64,000 bases of DNA from assembly GCA_002104945.1 (NCBI GenBank), contig MCFH01000083.1, positions 1 to 64,000 of the forward strand, in the 5' to 3' direction. Origin of the DNA: Piromyces finnis (Eukaryota > Neocallimastigomycota > Neocallimastigomycetes > Neocallimastigales > Neocallimastigaceae). Shown here in pieces: positions 1 to 13,208 of this stretch; positions within the stretch are counted from its first letter, which is position 1, and every line of letters starts with the position of its first letter. The notes beneath the pieces were generated by a model that was not told the DNA's origin, ran no database searches, and saw only the letters and a program-made list of their open reading frames with translations. Made by a program: the position numbers and the translations under genes.

Positions 1-333
1 CACCAATCATGGTTATTTGTGTGGTACCATTTACCAAATTCATCTTCATAATTAGATTGACAATGATCGCAACACACATAACCTATTCTAATTATAGACT
101 CTGGACAATCCTTACTAATTTCGAAGTCTTCTCCACCACAGCCACACCATTCGTTATTTTCAGCTCCCCAGTCACCATCAACATCAGTGTAAATAACATC
201 ACAAGGTTCTTTACAACATTTATAACCTAAATCTTTAACTCTTTGATAACAATTAGAAATTTTATTATCTCCATAAGAATGGACAGTAGCAATTATGGCA
301 GTAAAAAATAGTAATGGCGAAGAATAATTTCAT
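1..333 (-). pseudogene. Double-dockerin secreted protein, partial and frameshifted (left copy)
   Basis: Left-copy counterpart of the intact gene at 17918-18280. The window start removes its last ~10 codons. An extra A near 302-307 puts the signal peptide out of frame with the dockerin part; the right copy lacks it. The rest agrees with the intact gene, including two Cys-rich fungal dockerin units. The frameshift sits in a run of A, so sequencing error is as likely as true inactivation. Confidence 0.8.
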
Positions 334-1099
334 TTTTTTTTTTTTTATTAAATATAATTATTTAAAATTTTTATTTTTAATTTAAAAAAAAAGACTTATA
401 TATAGCTTTTTATATTAATAATATTTTTTTTAAATAAAAAACAAAAAAAAAATATACAAATAATTATTATAATTAATAATATATAATTACATATGTTACA
501 ATTTATATACTATATATATTATAGAATATATTTTATATTTGTATAGGCTTTATAATTGTTTATTGTATAATTATTATAATTATATGTATTGTTTATATAT
601 TGTATTGTAAATTGTATATATTTTAATTAGATATAAAGTCTCTTTTTTTTTTTTTTGTGAAACATAATTTATTGTTTCTTTTTTTTTTGTGAAACATAAT
701 TTATTGTTTCTAAGTTTCTAAACGAAATTGAATATTTTCAAAAATGGATACAAATAAATTAATTTATATTTAGAATCATAATATATATATATATTTTTTT
801 AATTATACTCAATTAATAATACTTTTTTTGTATATTATAATTTATGATTTTATATATGATTATATATATAAAATAATATAAATAATAAATAAAAATGCCA
901 TTAAAAATTTTTTATATTAAATTTTTAATATATAATATATATTTAATTTTATTATTATATATTGATATTATAATAACAAAAATAGATATAAATAAATTAA
1001 TGTTTGGCAAAAGTTTTGAAAAAACAAAAAAGATTGCAATTATTATAATTGTAAAATCCATATTCAACAAATTAAAGGGATAAAATAAAAATAAAAACC
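334..1099. other. AT-rich intergenic region (left)
   Basis: Very AT-rich spacer between divergent genes, presumably holding both promoters. A ~33-bp unit (poly-T followed by GTGAAACATAATTTATTG) occurs twice in tandem at about 645-712. A 62-codon open frame at 895-1083 is not preserved in the right copy, which has 1-bp indels there, so I do not call it a gene. Confidence 0.6.
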
Positions 1100-3142
1100 A
1101 TGATAAAATTAAAATTAATATTATTTTATATTACATTTATTTTTGCTTGGGTTAGACCATTTGATCTTGAATCATTTTTATCTATACCTGAAGGAATAAA
1201 CGAAGTATTTGAAAATAATCATATTTCTAATTCCGAAAATACCGGCGAAATAAGGGATATTTCTAATGATGATGTTTCTTATTCTAGTTTTACGGAAAAC
1301 ATTAATAAAAAATTAAAACGAGATTTGCATGAAGAACTAGATTATATTAAAATTTCAGAAGAATATCTTAAAAGTGTAACGTCTGTTGATTTTAAAATAA
1401 TTAAATGTAATGTGTTAAAAGATAATAATCTAGTTTCAATCCATTTTTACCAGGTTATTAAAGATATTACTGTAATAAATACTTATGCCGTGGTGAATGT
1501 TAATTATTATAATGGATCAATTATTAGTAGTAGATATTCTTTCTTCAATGAAACTACTAGTATTGATTCAGTTCAAGATATGAAAGAAATGCTATGCGAT
1601 ATAGTAAATTCATTTATAAAGTATTTGGGATATGAAAATAATAAAGGCAATCAAATGTTTATTGATTTCAATGAAGATGATAACGTATATGAAGTTTTTT
1701 AATGACAACTTTATGGAAGTTAATATTAAACTCAAATTATTGCTATATTGTTAATGAAGGGAAAGCAAATATTATTGTTGTCCTTTCATTAAAAGAAAAT
1801 GATAATTTTAAAAAATATATTTATATTAAGTCATCTAATGAATTTTATGAATTAAATGATAATAATGGAATTACAATGAACGTCGTCCCTTTAACCAATA
1901 ATAACATTCTTGAGGGTACAAAAATAATATATAATCCAGAATCTTTGGATTATTCTCCTCAAGGATGGAATAGGGAAAATAAGATTTATTATGAAGTAAC
2001 AATAGGAAATAATGTGCGTGTTATACGCATTCCAGCAGTAGGGATTTCAACCTCTTCATCTATGAACAGTCAAGGCTTATTTAATCATTATTATGACTAC
2101 AAAAGGGGAATTAATGATTCTAATAATACAGATTTTATTTTGGATAATATATTTTATGTAATGAATATGGCCCACGACATGTTCGCTTTTGCCGGATTTG
2201 ACGAAAAAGAAAAGAACATGCAGACCTATTATTTCAATTATAATAATCAAGAGAGAAATTATTATTCCAAGGGAGGTAACCTTCACGTTACCTTAAACCA
2301 TAATAAAAAATTTGAAAATGGTTCTAATAATATATGCGAATCTACTTACGACACAAACTTCAAGGAATCTAAAATTACTCTAGGAACCTTTTTTGTTAAC
2401 GGAGAAGTTAGAAGTTCTGGGTTAGATAATGGTGTATTAATTCATGAATATACACATTTAGTTTTTGAGCATTTAGTTAAAAATGATGAAGGTTTCAATT
2501 GTTCATTTAATAGAGAATCAGAATGCTTAAATGAAGGCACAGCCGATTTTTTTGCTGAAGCTTTTCATTATAAAAAAACTAATAATAAGAATGATGAATA
2601 TGTTATAGGTAAGTACCTTAATATCACAAGATATGCTGTTATATCATCCGATAAGAATGTTAGCCCTTTACATTATGGTGATTTTAACTATAGAAATGGA
2701 AATAGCAAGTACAAATATTTAGGAGGCGCTATTTGGCATTCTATGCTTCATGATGCTCTTTATAATCTCTGCGAAAAAATATAACTGCGAAGAAATCACA
2801 AGTGATAAGATTAGAAGATATGAAAATGATGAAGAACCACCCATGAACTATTTATTTATGAAATACATAATTGAAGCCTTAAAATTAACTGGATGCCAAC
2901 CAACATTCCTACAATTAAGAAATGAAATACTTAACCTATCTCTTAGTGACAAAAATATCAAAAATAATAAAGATGTCTACTGTCGTATCTATGCCGGATT
3001 TGCCAATAGATATTTTGGGGTCGATGCTGAAAAAATAAGGATAAGTTCTAATGATAGAGCTGTTTTAGCTGCGGGAAACGTCAGCAGTAAACTACCTTCT
3101 CTTTGTGGTAATGATTATGATTATTTAATTGAAAATATTTAA
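1100..3142 (+). pseudogene. Secreted M36-type (fungalysin-like) metallopeptidase M36-A, frameshifted left copy
   Basis: The reading frame is interrupted near 1700 and 1740 (one extra T each) and near 2779 (one extra A). With those bases discounted, the left copy follows the right copy to the same stop. Visible parts are a hydrophobic signal peptide, a propeptide-like N-terminal half, and a catalytic half with the zinc motif HEYTH (from 2443), followed about 30 residues on by NEGTADFF, which supplies the third zinc ligand as in M36 enzymes. This copy is correct where the right copy has lost a base (near 1779). The two copies together thus imply one intact gene of about 679 codons. Role inferred from family: extracellular protein digestion. 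Confidence 0.85.
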
Positions 3143-3632
3143 ATACTTTATAAATATCTTTTGTTTAAAACAAAGTGATGTGATACAGTAAATAAAAGAA
3201 AAAAAGAAATAAATAAAATAAATAGTAGAATTAGAAGAAAAAAAAAGAAATAAATAAAATAAATAGTAGAATTAGAAGAAAAAAAAGAAATAAATAAAAT
3301 AAATAAAGGATTACGATTTAAAAATATAAATATTATTAAAGTAAATTTATTTACATGATTTTAAAAGATTTTTTTCACTTTTTTATTTATAATTTTATTA
3401 ATATTTTATTTTGAATGTATTAGCATTTATATTTATATTTCTTTTCATGATACATTTTTAATAAGGATAATTATTATTTTTTATTTTATTTTATTTTAAG
3501 TTATCATGTTTAATATCTTAATTGATAAATACTTTTTTTTGTTTATTTCATAAAATGTTAATATAAAAAGTATAAAAGAAATTATTATTATTTTTTTTGT
3601 TTGTAAATACATATTTAATCATTAAAGCCATT
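3143..3632. repeat. AT-rich spacer with ~42-bp tandem repeat
   Basis: Spacer between convergent genes. Bases 3190-3305 contain three copies of a ~42-bp unit built from AATAAATAAAATAAATAG and TAGAATTAGAAGAAAAAA. The same array is at 21131-21246. No gene is seen; the region presumably holds both 3' ends. Confidence 0.7.
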
Positions 3633-4004
3633 TTAGCTTTCTATTTTTTTTGGGCAAAATCTTTCATACTTTACACCGCATCTTCTGCCATCTTCCCAAG
3701 CCCATTTAATACCATCTTCTTTTTCTATTTCAGAATCGTAATGACATGTTCGGCAGCAGTTATAGCCTTTATAAAAAACTTCTGGTGGGCATTTTTGACT
3801 AGAACGGAAATCGCCTCCACAACCACACCACTCATTATTTTGAAATGCCCAATCACCATCATCATCAGTATAAATAACAGTACATGGTAGACTACAACAT
3901 AAATAACCGAGTCTTATAACGTCACCAGAGCAACGTGATATTTCAACACAAACACAGAAATTTATTATAGAAATTATAAATAAAATTAAATTTATTAATT
4001 TCAT
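3633..4004 (-). CDS. Secreted protein made of two fungal dockerin domains
   Basis: 123 residues, intron-free. Residues 1-20 form a signal peptide. Two CBM10-like fungal dockerin units follow (about 25-63 and 73-110), each with the Cys pattern, GY.CC core and Trp seen in anaerobic-fungal dockerins (for example [17 protein letters not shown] in the first). Known of the family: such dockerins bind scaffoldins and attach proteins to the fungal cellulosome. No catalytic or carbohydrate-binding domain is attached, so the protein is dockerin only. It may act as a free competitor or linker in cellulosome assembly (inference). The copy at 21574-21945 encodes the same protein. Confidence 0.88.
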   Translation of the reverse strand: MKLINLILFIISIINFCVCVEISRCSGDVIRLGYLCCSLPCTVIYTDDDGDWAFQNNEWCGCGGDFRSSQKCPPEVFYKGYNCCRTCHYDSEIEKEDGIKWAWEDGRRCGVKYERFCPKKIES

Positions 4005-4971
4005 TTTTTTTTCCTATTTTTACTTTTTACTAATAGTGAATTAATATTCAATGCAAACGAAGATATATATTTTTCAATTTATGTATACATACATACATAC
4101 ATACATACATATGTATTTTATTTTATTTTATTTTATTTTTTTTTTTGAATTTTAAAAAAGTATTTTTATAGAACAATTTATATAAATTTTTAAAACTTTT
4201 TTTTTTGTATTTTATGAACATACAACAATCCATTTATTAATTTATTATTATTTCTGTATATATAATATATATAATATATATAAAGTTTAATTTATTATAT
4301 AATCTATAATAATATATGGAAATAATGGAAATAATATATTAAATATATCAAAATATCAAAAAAATAGATAAACATAAACAGAAAAAATAAACAAAATTGT
4401 TTTATATATGAGGATCATGGAAAATAAATTTAATAAAACTTTAATTTCTTTTTTTTTTTTTTTTAATTTATTTTGTACATAATTTACCCCTTTATGTTTT
4501 TTGTATATGCTACACAACTAGTTATTAATTTTTTTTTTCTTTTTTTAAAATAATATATTTATATATACACTTAATATATAGCAATAAATAATAGTAAAAT
4601 AATAAATTATAATATAAATATATATATTAAGTTAGATTTTTCTTTTTTCCTTTTAAAATAAAAAAAAATATATTAAATAGAAAATAGAAAAAATGTATAA
4701 ATATTTATTACAATAATAATTTTAAATAAATAAATAAATATAGATATTAATTTGTAATAAAGTATCTATTATTAAAAAAAAAAAAAAAAGTTTTTTGTAA
4801 TAATTATAATTTAATAACCAAAGAGAAATAATAAAAAGGTCTATTTATATTAATATTTTTTAAGTTGATGTTTTAAAATAATAAAGTAAAAGTTTTTAAT
4901 CATAAAAATAAAAAAATAAACATAAAATTAAAAGTTAAATTAATAAACAAAAACATAATTTCTTATTAAAA
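4005..4971. other. AT-rich intergenic region (left)
   Basis: Spacer between divergently transcribed dockerin and CBM1 genes, so probably a two-way promoter region. It holds a (CATA)n microsatellite at about 4084-4110 and many A/T runs. No coding region or RNA gene is recognised. Confidence 0.6.
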
Positions 4972-6166
4972 ATGAAAACCTCACAATTATTATTTTGTGT
5001 TATTTTTTTGGCAGCTTTATCTTTTATTAATGCTTCTAATTCTGATTATACCACTGTAAATGCCGCCGCTAAAACTATACCAGGTCAACCAACTGATCCT
5101 GCTGAAAAAGAAAAATTCTGTGAAGGTCGAACTCCTGTAACACCTTTACCTGGATATAAAGAAGAATGTCTTCGAGTAGGCGGAGTTTGGAAACTAAGAC
5201 ATGAATATTGTTTCGATACTTATTACTGTGATTATTCTGGAATAACAACAACTACAACAACCACCCTTCCTACCCTTAGAACAATACCAATTTTTACTAA
5301 ATCAAAACTAGCCACTACTTCCACCATAACTCTTTCAACAAGCACTGCGGAAATTATTGGTACTAGACCTCTTCCACTTTTTTCAACTTCTATTATCTCA
5401 ACCCCTACCAAGGCTATTCCTACCACTACTACTACCACTACTACCAAGGCTATTCCTACCACTACTACTACCACTACTACCAAGGCTATTCCTACCACTA
5501 CTACTACCACTACTACCAAGGCTATTCCTACCACTACTACTACCACTACTACCAAGGCTATTCCTACCACTACTACTACCACTACTACCAAGGCTATTCC
5601 TACCACTACTACTACCACTACTACCAAGGCTATTCCTACCACTACTACTACCACTACTACCAAGGCTATTCCTACCACTACTACTACCACTACTACCAAG
5701 GCTATTCCTACCACTACTACTACCACTACTACCAAGGCTATTCCTACCACTACTACTACCACTACTACCAAGGCTATTCCTACCACTACTACTACCACTA
5801 CTACCAAGGCTATTCCTACCACTACTACCACTACTACAAGCTATCTACACTACTACTACCACTACTACCAAGGCTATTCCTACCACTACTACTACCACTA
5901 CTACCAAGGCTATTCCTACCACTACTACTTCAACCAAAACTATAACAAGTAAACCAAGTGCATGTTCTTCAATTACTGTGACTGTTACTGAAATTGATAT
6001 TGTTACTATTACTGAAACAATTAAAGTAACATCAACTACTATTAATTATCAAAATTGTGCTATTAAATGGGGACAATGTGGTGGTGTAGGTTTTAACGGT
6101 CCTACATGTTGTCAATCAGGTTCAAAATGTGTATTTGTTAATGATTATTATTCTCAATGTATTTAA
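4972..6166 (+). pseudogene. Secreted CBM1 protein with Thr-rich repeat linker, frameshifted left copy
   Basis: It starts like the intact copy (22915-24117): signal peptide, Cys-rich segment, then repeats of [12 protein letters not shown]. One repeat unit at about 5826-5860 has lost 8 bp in total through several small gaps, which throws the frame off. The correct frame continues to 6166 and ends with a clear CBM1 (QCGG, GPTCC, YYSQC). The damage lies wholly in low-complexity sequence, so read error is a strong alternative to real decay. Confidence 0.85.
5410..5945 (+). repeat. 36-bp coding minisatellite (left), 15 units, one garbled
   Basis: The unit encodes [12 protein letters not shown]. 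The distance between first and last AAG is 496 bp, which is 8 bp short of fourteen 36-bp steps. Fourteen units are clean and one (about 5826-5860) is degraded. The units are almost identical at DNA level, including synonymous positions. Confidence 0.9.
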
Positions 6167-6995
6167 TATATGGATTTTTTTTAAAGAAAATAATCTTATA
6201 ATGAAAAAAAAAAATTAATATTACTTAGCTTATATGAAAGGAAAAAAAATCTCTAGTAAATTAAAAATAAAATAAAAATAAAAAATGTTTTTTTTTTTTT
6301 AAATTGAATAAAAATAAAATAAATCAAGTCTAAACATCAAGACAAAACTAAATTAAACAAAACTAAAAAAAAAAATAATAGTGAATATAGGAATGAAAAA
6401 AGTAATGAAATATTCTATTAGAAAGTTAAGATAATTTAATAAAAATACAAAGTTACGACTAAAATAAACTTAAATAAATTGAAGGTTCCTTTTATTGTGT
6501 TATGAATATTCGGGTGTTCATATCATTTCTACTAAATTTTGAAAACAAAAAATGTATACATAATATATGCTAAAGTTAATAAAGCCACTAAATCAATATA
6601 TATTATAAATTATATATTATATATTAAAATAACTAACATAATCATTATATAATAATAATAATCATCAAAGTAACTCTCATTTATGATACATACATAAAAC
6701 AGATAATAAACCTTAATTATTCATTTATAATAGATTATAATAAAATAATTATTTATAATTTATATATATATATATATATATATAGATATATATATATATT
6801 TTTTTTGTACTCAAATTCTACAAATGACTCATCGTTTGTGTTTTATTTCAAAGAAATAAAAAATTAATATATTTCTATTATTCTATTAAATGTATATATA
6901 TTATAAATACAATTATAGGGTTAAAAAATATTTATATAAATATAAATAAGATATATAATAATCAATTTAAATATTCAAAAATAAATTACAAAAAA
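6167..6995. other. AT-rich intergenic region (left)
   Basis: Spacer between two genes on the same strand. It contains poly-A/T tracts and an (AT)n run at about 6763-6800. No gene or RNA is recognised. The stretch before 6996 is probably the M36-B promoter. Confidence 0.6.
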
Positions 6996-8964
6996 ATGAA
7001 GTTAAATATTATTTTAAGTATTATTCAATCTTTGTTGCCATTAAGCTTGGCTGCCACACTTAGGGAATCCGCCTCTCATGTAAAAGATATATACTTGCCT
7101 GACCCATCAGTTACCTATTACAATGACACTGAAGGCTACCCAAATCAAGATTTCGTCAAACATATAAATACTAATCATATTGATCCAAATACCCCGGATT
7201 ATCTTGAACAAATTTATGATTTTAGAAAAATTGCTACTGATTTTATCAATTATTCTTTTCCTGAACTAGAAATATCTGATTATTCAAGTATTACTTATGG
7301 AGAAAATTCTATTTTAGTGGGTTATCACAATAAACAAACTATTAATAGCATTCCAGTTTTGAACTCAGATATTACAATTACAATTAATGCTGAAACTGGA
7401 TTAATTATTAATAAAAGTTTTTTAACAATTAATAATGTTAGTGACGTAGAAACTTCCGATATATTGAATGCTGATGATATAACTAAAAAAATAAATCTAA
7501 TAGAAGCAATAAATATTATTACTAAAGAATATGAATTATTTGAAGATGAATTTAACTATAATGATGTTATTTTCACACAAGATCCAATCGAAAAAGGAAT
7601 TATTATAAAAAATGTACCATTTACTACAGATAAGAAAATTATTGCCAAGATGGGTATTATGGTACAAAAGAAGAAAATGAAGAAACAAAATTAAATTTAA
7701 TTTGGAATATTAAATTTAATTATGAGTATCAATATTATACTATTCAATATGATATTCCCCAAAAAAAAATACTAACCGTTTATGATAATATAAGTAACTT
7801 AAATGTTATTCCATATGACAATATGGGAACTATTGATGGGGATGATTGGTACTTTAAAATAATCGAAAACGCCTTTATTAAAAATGCTTCACCAAACGGC
7901 TGGAATAAAGTTGGAAATATCAATTATTATGTTACAATGGGCAATAATGCACGAGTATATTCAAACATTGAAAATCGTGAAACAATTGCTGATTATAACC
8001 AACAATTTAATTTCAGATATAATAAAAACTTTAGTAATGATAAAAACAAAGAAGCTAGTGTAACCAATACATTTTATCTTATCAATTTAATGCATGATAT
8101 ATTTTTTAATCTTGGATTTACTGAAGAAAAAGGTAATTTCCAAGTTGAAAATTATTCAGGAAAAGGTATTGGTAATGATCCAATGACTGTTATTATTCAT
8201 AACTATCATTTTGCTTCTGACGCAGTAGAAATGAATGGTAAAGATCTTGTAAGAAAATACTTTTACCAAAATTGTCCGTTTATGTGTACATCTACACCTT
8301 CCGATGGACAATATCCAATAATTCATATGACTAATTTAGATTATGCTACTGCTAATCATGGAATTATTCATGAATACACCCATGCAGTTACTCGAAGAAT
8401 GTCATCCTATGGTAGAAACGATAATTGCTTTTCCGATGGTAATTCCAGCGAAATGAATGAAGCACTCAGTGAATTTTTCGCATCTTCTATTGCTTTTAAG
8501 AAAAAAAACAATCCAACTAAATTTGGTGATTTGTATACTGTACCAGATATAAGTAAGTATGCTCACGCTTTTGGGGAATTTTTTGCTGGTGCTCTAAGTG
8601 ACGCTTTTTTCTTAGTTTGTGATTATTATAGATGTGATCCAAATATGTTACAAGAATTTGGTAATATGGAATTGTATGAACTTCCATATAATGTAATCTT
8701 CTTGACCAATGTTTTAAATGCTTTATACATGTTACTTGCAAGCCATATTATATTGATTTAAGAAATGCTATTATCGAAGAAGCTGAGAATAATTATATAA
8801 TTAGAGACGACAAATTCTTTAAATGTTTATTGTGGATTGGTTTTGCTAAAAGAGGTCTTGGCTATAACGCTAATAATGAAATAGAATATAGAAATGGAAA
8901 TTATCATTATATCAACAATTATGATGTTCCAGAAAGTTGTAAAGATTATTCCTATTTAATTTAA
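6996..8964 (+). pseudogene. Secreted M36-type metallopeptidase M36-B, frameshifted left copy
   Basis: The counterpart at 24948-26918 is fully open. Here one G is missing near 7652 and one C near 8727; each causes a frame change. The catalytic centre lies between the two breaks and is intact, with HEYTH and the downstream MNEALSEFF segment. The first break separates the propeptide from the catalytic domain, and the second removes the C-terminal ~75 residues. If the bases are real the product would be inactive; if they are read errors this is a normal second copy. Confidence 0.87.
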
Positions 8965-11879
8965 TATAATATAATATAATATAATATAATTATATGATAT
9001 ATTTATTCCTATTTTATTAAAGAAGATCAAATCACAAAATAATAAAATATTAAAAATAATATAAAATATAAAATAAAGTGATAGAATATAAAGTATAAAA
9101 TATAAAATTTAAAATAAAATATAAAATATATAAAGTATAAAATAAGGTGATAGAATATAAAGTATGAAATATAAAATATAAAATAAAATGATAAAATATA
9201 AGATATAAAATATAAAATATAGTGATAGAATATAAAGTATGAAATATAAAATATAAAATAAAATGATAAAATATAAGATATAAAATATAGTGATAGAATA
9301 TAAAGTATGAAATATAAAATATATAATAGTATTTACATTTAATTAAAATGATTAATTTTAATAAAAAAGAATATTTTAAAAAAATTTTAAATTTTAAAGT
9401 AAGGGAATTATCAATCACAATTTAATATAAAATAGATTTTTTTAAAAAACTCTTTCTTTATGAGAAAGATATATTATTTTTTTATATATATTTTTATAAA
9501 TTCATTAAAATGAAATTTGTTTAAACTTATTTTATCATGTTTTACCATAAATTATCAAATTTTGATATAAAAATATGAATAATATTTTTATTGGTATATG
9601 AAGAAAATATTTATTTATTCTTATTCCATTTTTATATAATATATAACCTGAAAAGATTAGTATAATATTCTATTTGTATTATTATTGTAATATTACTTTT
9701 TGTTATGATAATTTTATTTTATAATGTTACATTCCATATATTTTAATAAAATTTTATTTTTTATAATTTTTTAACATGGAATATTTCAATATTCTTTAAA
9801 AAAAAAAAGATAAAAATCATTTTTATTATAGTCAAATTTTTATATTTTATTTTATCTGAGATTTTTATAAATTTTATTGTTTTATACTTTATTTATTCAT
9901 TTTCTGAATTAGTTATTATGTAAACATAACATGTTATTCATATTTTCATATAATATTTAATTTTACTGTATTTTCTTTTATGTACATTAGACCATTCTTT
10001 ATCAATTTTATTTATTAATGCTAAATGTAGAAATTATGAAATATTTTTTAAAGATAATAGCAATATATTTTTATCACTAAAGTTTAGGATTAATTTCAAT
10101 AACTTTTTTTTATTATTGAAACAAATATATATATATAAAAAAAAAAAAATAGTTGATTTTATTATTATAAATGATATATCAATTATTAATAGACAGTACA
10201 GTCTAGATTCTTTAAGATCATTCTTCGATTTTCAATCTGTCATTACAATAAAAATTGTATCGCGTATAATAATTGTAATAATTAAATCGATTAAATATCT
10301 ATCTGTTTCTTTTCAAGAAGTAAAAGGAATTTGGGATTTAAAAGCAACTATATATCCCGTATTATTCTTCGAAATTATAACCTATTATATCCGGAAAAAG
10401 ACTTCTTTACTTCTTTATACGCAAATCACTTAAAATATAAACTAAAGGTTATAAATAATAATAATATTATTAATTTATTTTTATATTTTAAGTTTATGGA
10501 ACAAATATAAATGCTTCATTGAAAATGGTCTCAAACTAAATATAAAAATTAAGAAAAATCAAGTCAAGCATCATACAAAGCTTGAAGTATTTAATTAGCT
10601 GAATTTCTATTCAGTTTATTTGGTAATTTTTATTGATAATTTCAGTTTTTTAATAGAAAATAATTTCTTTGAATTAGATTATGAATACTAGATTATTTTA
10701 TATGTATAATTTCTACTTGATTTTAGGGGTAGGAGAATTTGAAAGATATATACTAAATTTGATAAACAAGTAAATTAAAATTATCTGGATTATACTAACT
10801 TTTATTCATGTTTTAAGTATACATTAATTAATTAAATTTATTATGTTTAATAATATAAATATTAAGAAGACTTATGGTCAACTTGTTAAGAAGATATTCC
10901 AAAAAAAAAAAAGTATAATAATAGTAACGGCGATAAAAATAATATAATGATAGTGTAAACTCCAATTTTATTAATTTAAATAATTCTATTCATTTAAATA
11001 ATCAAATAACTAAGTGATTAATACAAATTTTAATTATGCAATTAATAAATACATATTATTTATAATAGAATTGGAATTGTTAGATTCATTCTTAGAAAGA
11101 ATAATTAGAATTAATAATTAATAATATGGTTGAAAGAAATGGGTAAGAATAAAATTAAATGAAATAATTAATCAATACAACCATTTTTTTTTTTTTTTGT
11201 TGTTGTTGTTGTTGTTATAGAAATATTTCTTAGTAATTTATTTATATTTTTATTGGGTAGCATTGGTTAACATTTAGTAGATATAAAGCAACAAGAAGTA
11301 AAAATGCCCGGTAGGAACAACTTTGCTGATAATGATCATTATTTTGTTCTATTGTATATAATTAAAATTCTTCAAGTGTTAACAAAACATTTCCATTATA
11401 ATTATTATAATACCTAAAACTCTAAAATAAATTCGATTATCAATTATAAATTTATTTCCATGTGGAATCATAAATATGTAAATTTAAATATATAATATAT
11501 AATATATAATATATATTAATATAAGTATTATAATCTATCATATATATTAATTCCAAAAACAATATATTAATTTAAATTATAAATTTAATTTTGGTTTATT
11601 AAGAATTAAAACTTTTTTTAATGAAACTTTATTAATTTATGAATTTGTGTTACGTTTCCGAAATTATATTAAATTTATTTTCCTTTTTTTTTTTTTTTTT
11701 TTTTTTATTATTATATTAAATTTTTAATAGATTTTAAAAAGTCTAATATATATTTAATATATGAAATTTATATTTCTTATTATATTAACAATATATCAAG
11801 GAAATAAATATAAAAGAAAAAAGAAAATACACTAATTTTTTTTATTTATTTAAAATATAACTTTATAATTATTGATTTA

Positions 11880-11917
<38 letters not shown>

Positions 11918-12019
11918 TATAATATTTAAACTAAAAATAAAAAAGTAGAATTGAAATTATAACTTAGATATACTAAATTAGGAAAAGCAAAGAAAAGAAA
12001 AGAAAGTAAAATAAAATTC

Positions 12020-12050
<31 letters not shown>

Positions 12051-12063
12051 TTAAAATAGTATA
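8965..12063. other. 3.1-kb AT-rich intergenic region (left), possible relic at ~10110-10440
   Basis: No convincing gene. Bases 10190-10430 are less AT-biased than their surroundings and open for 105 codons on the plus strand (from 10116), but the start lies in a variable A run and I recognise no family. It could be a decayed exon or element relic. Other content: short tandem repeats (9040-9330), a GTT microsatellite at ~11199, a poly-T run at ~11684 and (AAT)n at ~11881-11916. Confidence 0.5.
9040..9330. repeat. AT-rich minisatellite (left)
   Basis: Irregular tandem repeats of a unit containing GTGATAGAATATAAAGTATG followed by AAATATAAAATATAAAATAAAATGATAAAA-like sequence, about 80-90 bp per higher-order unit. 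The same array is at about 26994-27285. Antisense open frames across it are artefacts of the repeat. Confidence 0.75.
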
Positions 12064-12792
12064 ATGACAAAGTTATTTTTTCTATTTATTTTATCTATAC
12101 TACTTATAAAGGTTTTCTGTAATGATAAATTTGATGATATACCTAGAGAAGAAATTTATAAATTAGTAGAAGGTCATATATCTAAAAAGTATGGTAAAAG
12201 TTTAGATTACATATATAATGCCTATGTTCCAGATAGCCGTGCTAAAGCTTTTTATATTGAAGTTACACAACTTGCTAACGGTTATAGTATAGGAGAAAAA
12301 GCAAAGATTTATATCAAACTTAAGGATTACACTCTTTCTGATAACCTTGATTTTGTATTAAATGATTACACTATTACTGATAATTTGGAATTTGTATCGA
12401 GTGGTAATGAAAGATATATTGAAGGTAAAGAACCTATGAATCTCGAAGAATTTATTCAATTTTTCATTGATAAAAAATTTGGTGGACAATATAAAGCAGA
12501 TTTAAGTAAATATATAATACAAGAAGGAGGAGGGGATAGTAAAGGAGAACCCCACTATTATACTTTAACTAATGTAGATTTCATTAATGAAGCTGATTTA
12601 GGTTACAAAAATAATGAATTCACAGTTTATGAATTTTATCAACACGTTCCAGGATATACTGATCTTTATGAATTATATTATTACGCTGGAACTAATTATC
12701 GAGAAAAAGACTGTAATGGATATATTGCTTATGGTGTGTTTGCTTATACTCGTGAAGTTAAAGTTGATGAATTATTCTGCTATAGAGGATAA
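12064..12792 (+). CDS. Secreted protein of unknown function (left copy)
   Basis: 242 residues, intact and the same as at 30024-30752. Residues 1-19 form a signal peptide (hydrophobic, ending near FCN). The mature part is acidic and Tyr-rich. A short internal repeat stands out at about residues 92-118, where a DYTLSDNLDFV-like segment is followed at once by DYTITDNLEFV. Two Cys lie near the C-terminus (DCNGY and LFCYRG) and could pair. No known domain, transmembrane segment or dockerin is recognised. Its position among secreted dockerin, CBM and peptidase genes fits an extracellular role (inference). A good start context follows a long A run. Confidence 0.8.
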   Translation: MTKLFFLFILSILLIKVFCNDKFDDIPREEIYKLVEGHISKKYGKSLDYIYNAYVPDSRAKAFYIEVTQLANGYSIGEKAKIYIKLKDYTLSDNLDFVLNDYTITDNLEFVSSGNERYIEGKEPMNLEEFIQFFIDKKFGGQYKADLSKYIIQEGGGDSKGEPHYYTLTNVDFINEADLGYKNNEFTVYEFYQHVPGYTDLYELYYYAGTNYREKDCNGYIAYGVFAYTREVKVDELFCYRG

Positions 12793-13166
12793 ATAAAAAA
12801 AAAAAAAAAGACATTATATCAATTATTATTTCATTTTAAAAAAAAAAAAAAATCGATAAATTAAAAATAAACTTCTTATTAAAGAAGATGAACAGAGAAA
12901 TAAATAAAAAATAAAACTAAAAGATTATAAGACTATATATAATATAAATTTCATGAATATAAAAAAATATATAATAAATACAATGTTTATTTTATAAATT
13001 ATATCATATTATCATATGTTGAATTATTATATAAAGGTATATTATAATATATATTTAAAAAAGTATATATAATATATATAGAAATATTAAAAATTCACGT
13101 TTTTATATAATTTATTTAAGTAATAAAATAAAAGTTTTACCTAAAAGATAGTAAATAAAAATGATG

Positions 13167-13208
<42 letters not shown>

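Noticed and set aside
895-1083. 62-codon open frame upstream of M36-A
   Set aside because: Not kept in the right copy because of small indels; AT-rich composition and no motif.
5232-5831. Long antisense Val/Gly-Ile-Ala-Leu repeat frame and plus-strand Leu/Pro repeat frame over the CBM1 linker (also at 15797-16618 and 23175-23896)
   Set aside because: Shadows of the 36-bp and 39-bp coding repeats, whose unit lengths are multiples of three and keep other frames open. No start context, domain or signal.
9050-9418. Antisense Tyr/Ile/Leu-rich frame of 122 codons
   Set aside because: Produced by the ATATAAAAT minisatellite.
10116-10433. 105-codon open frame in the large spacer
   Set aside because: It opens only through an A run of variable length and the right copy lacks the start. 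No family resemblance; noted only as a possible relic.
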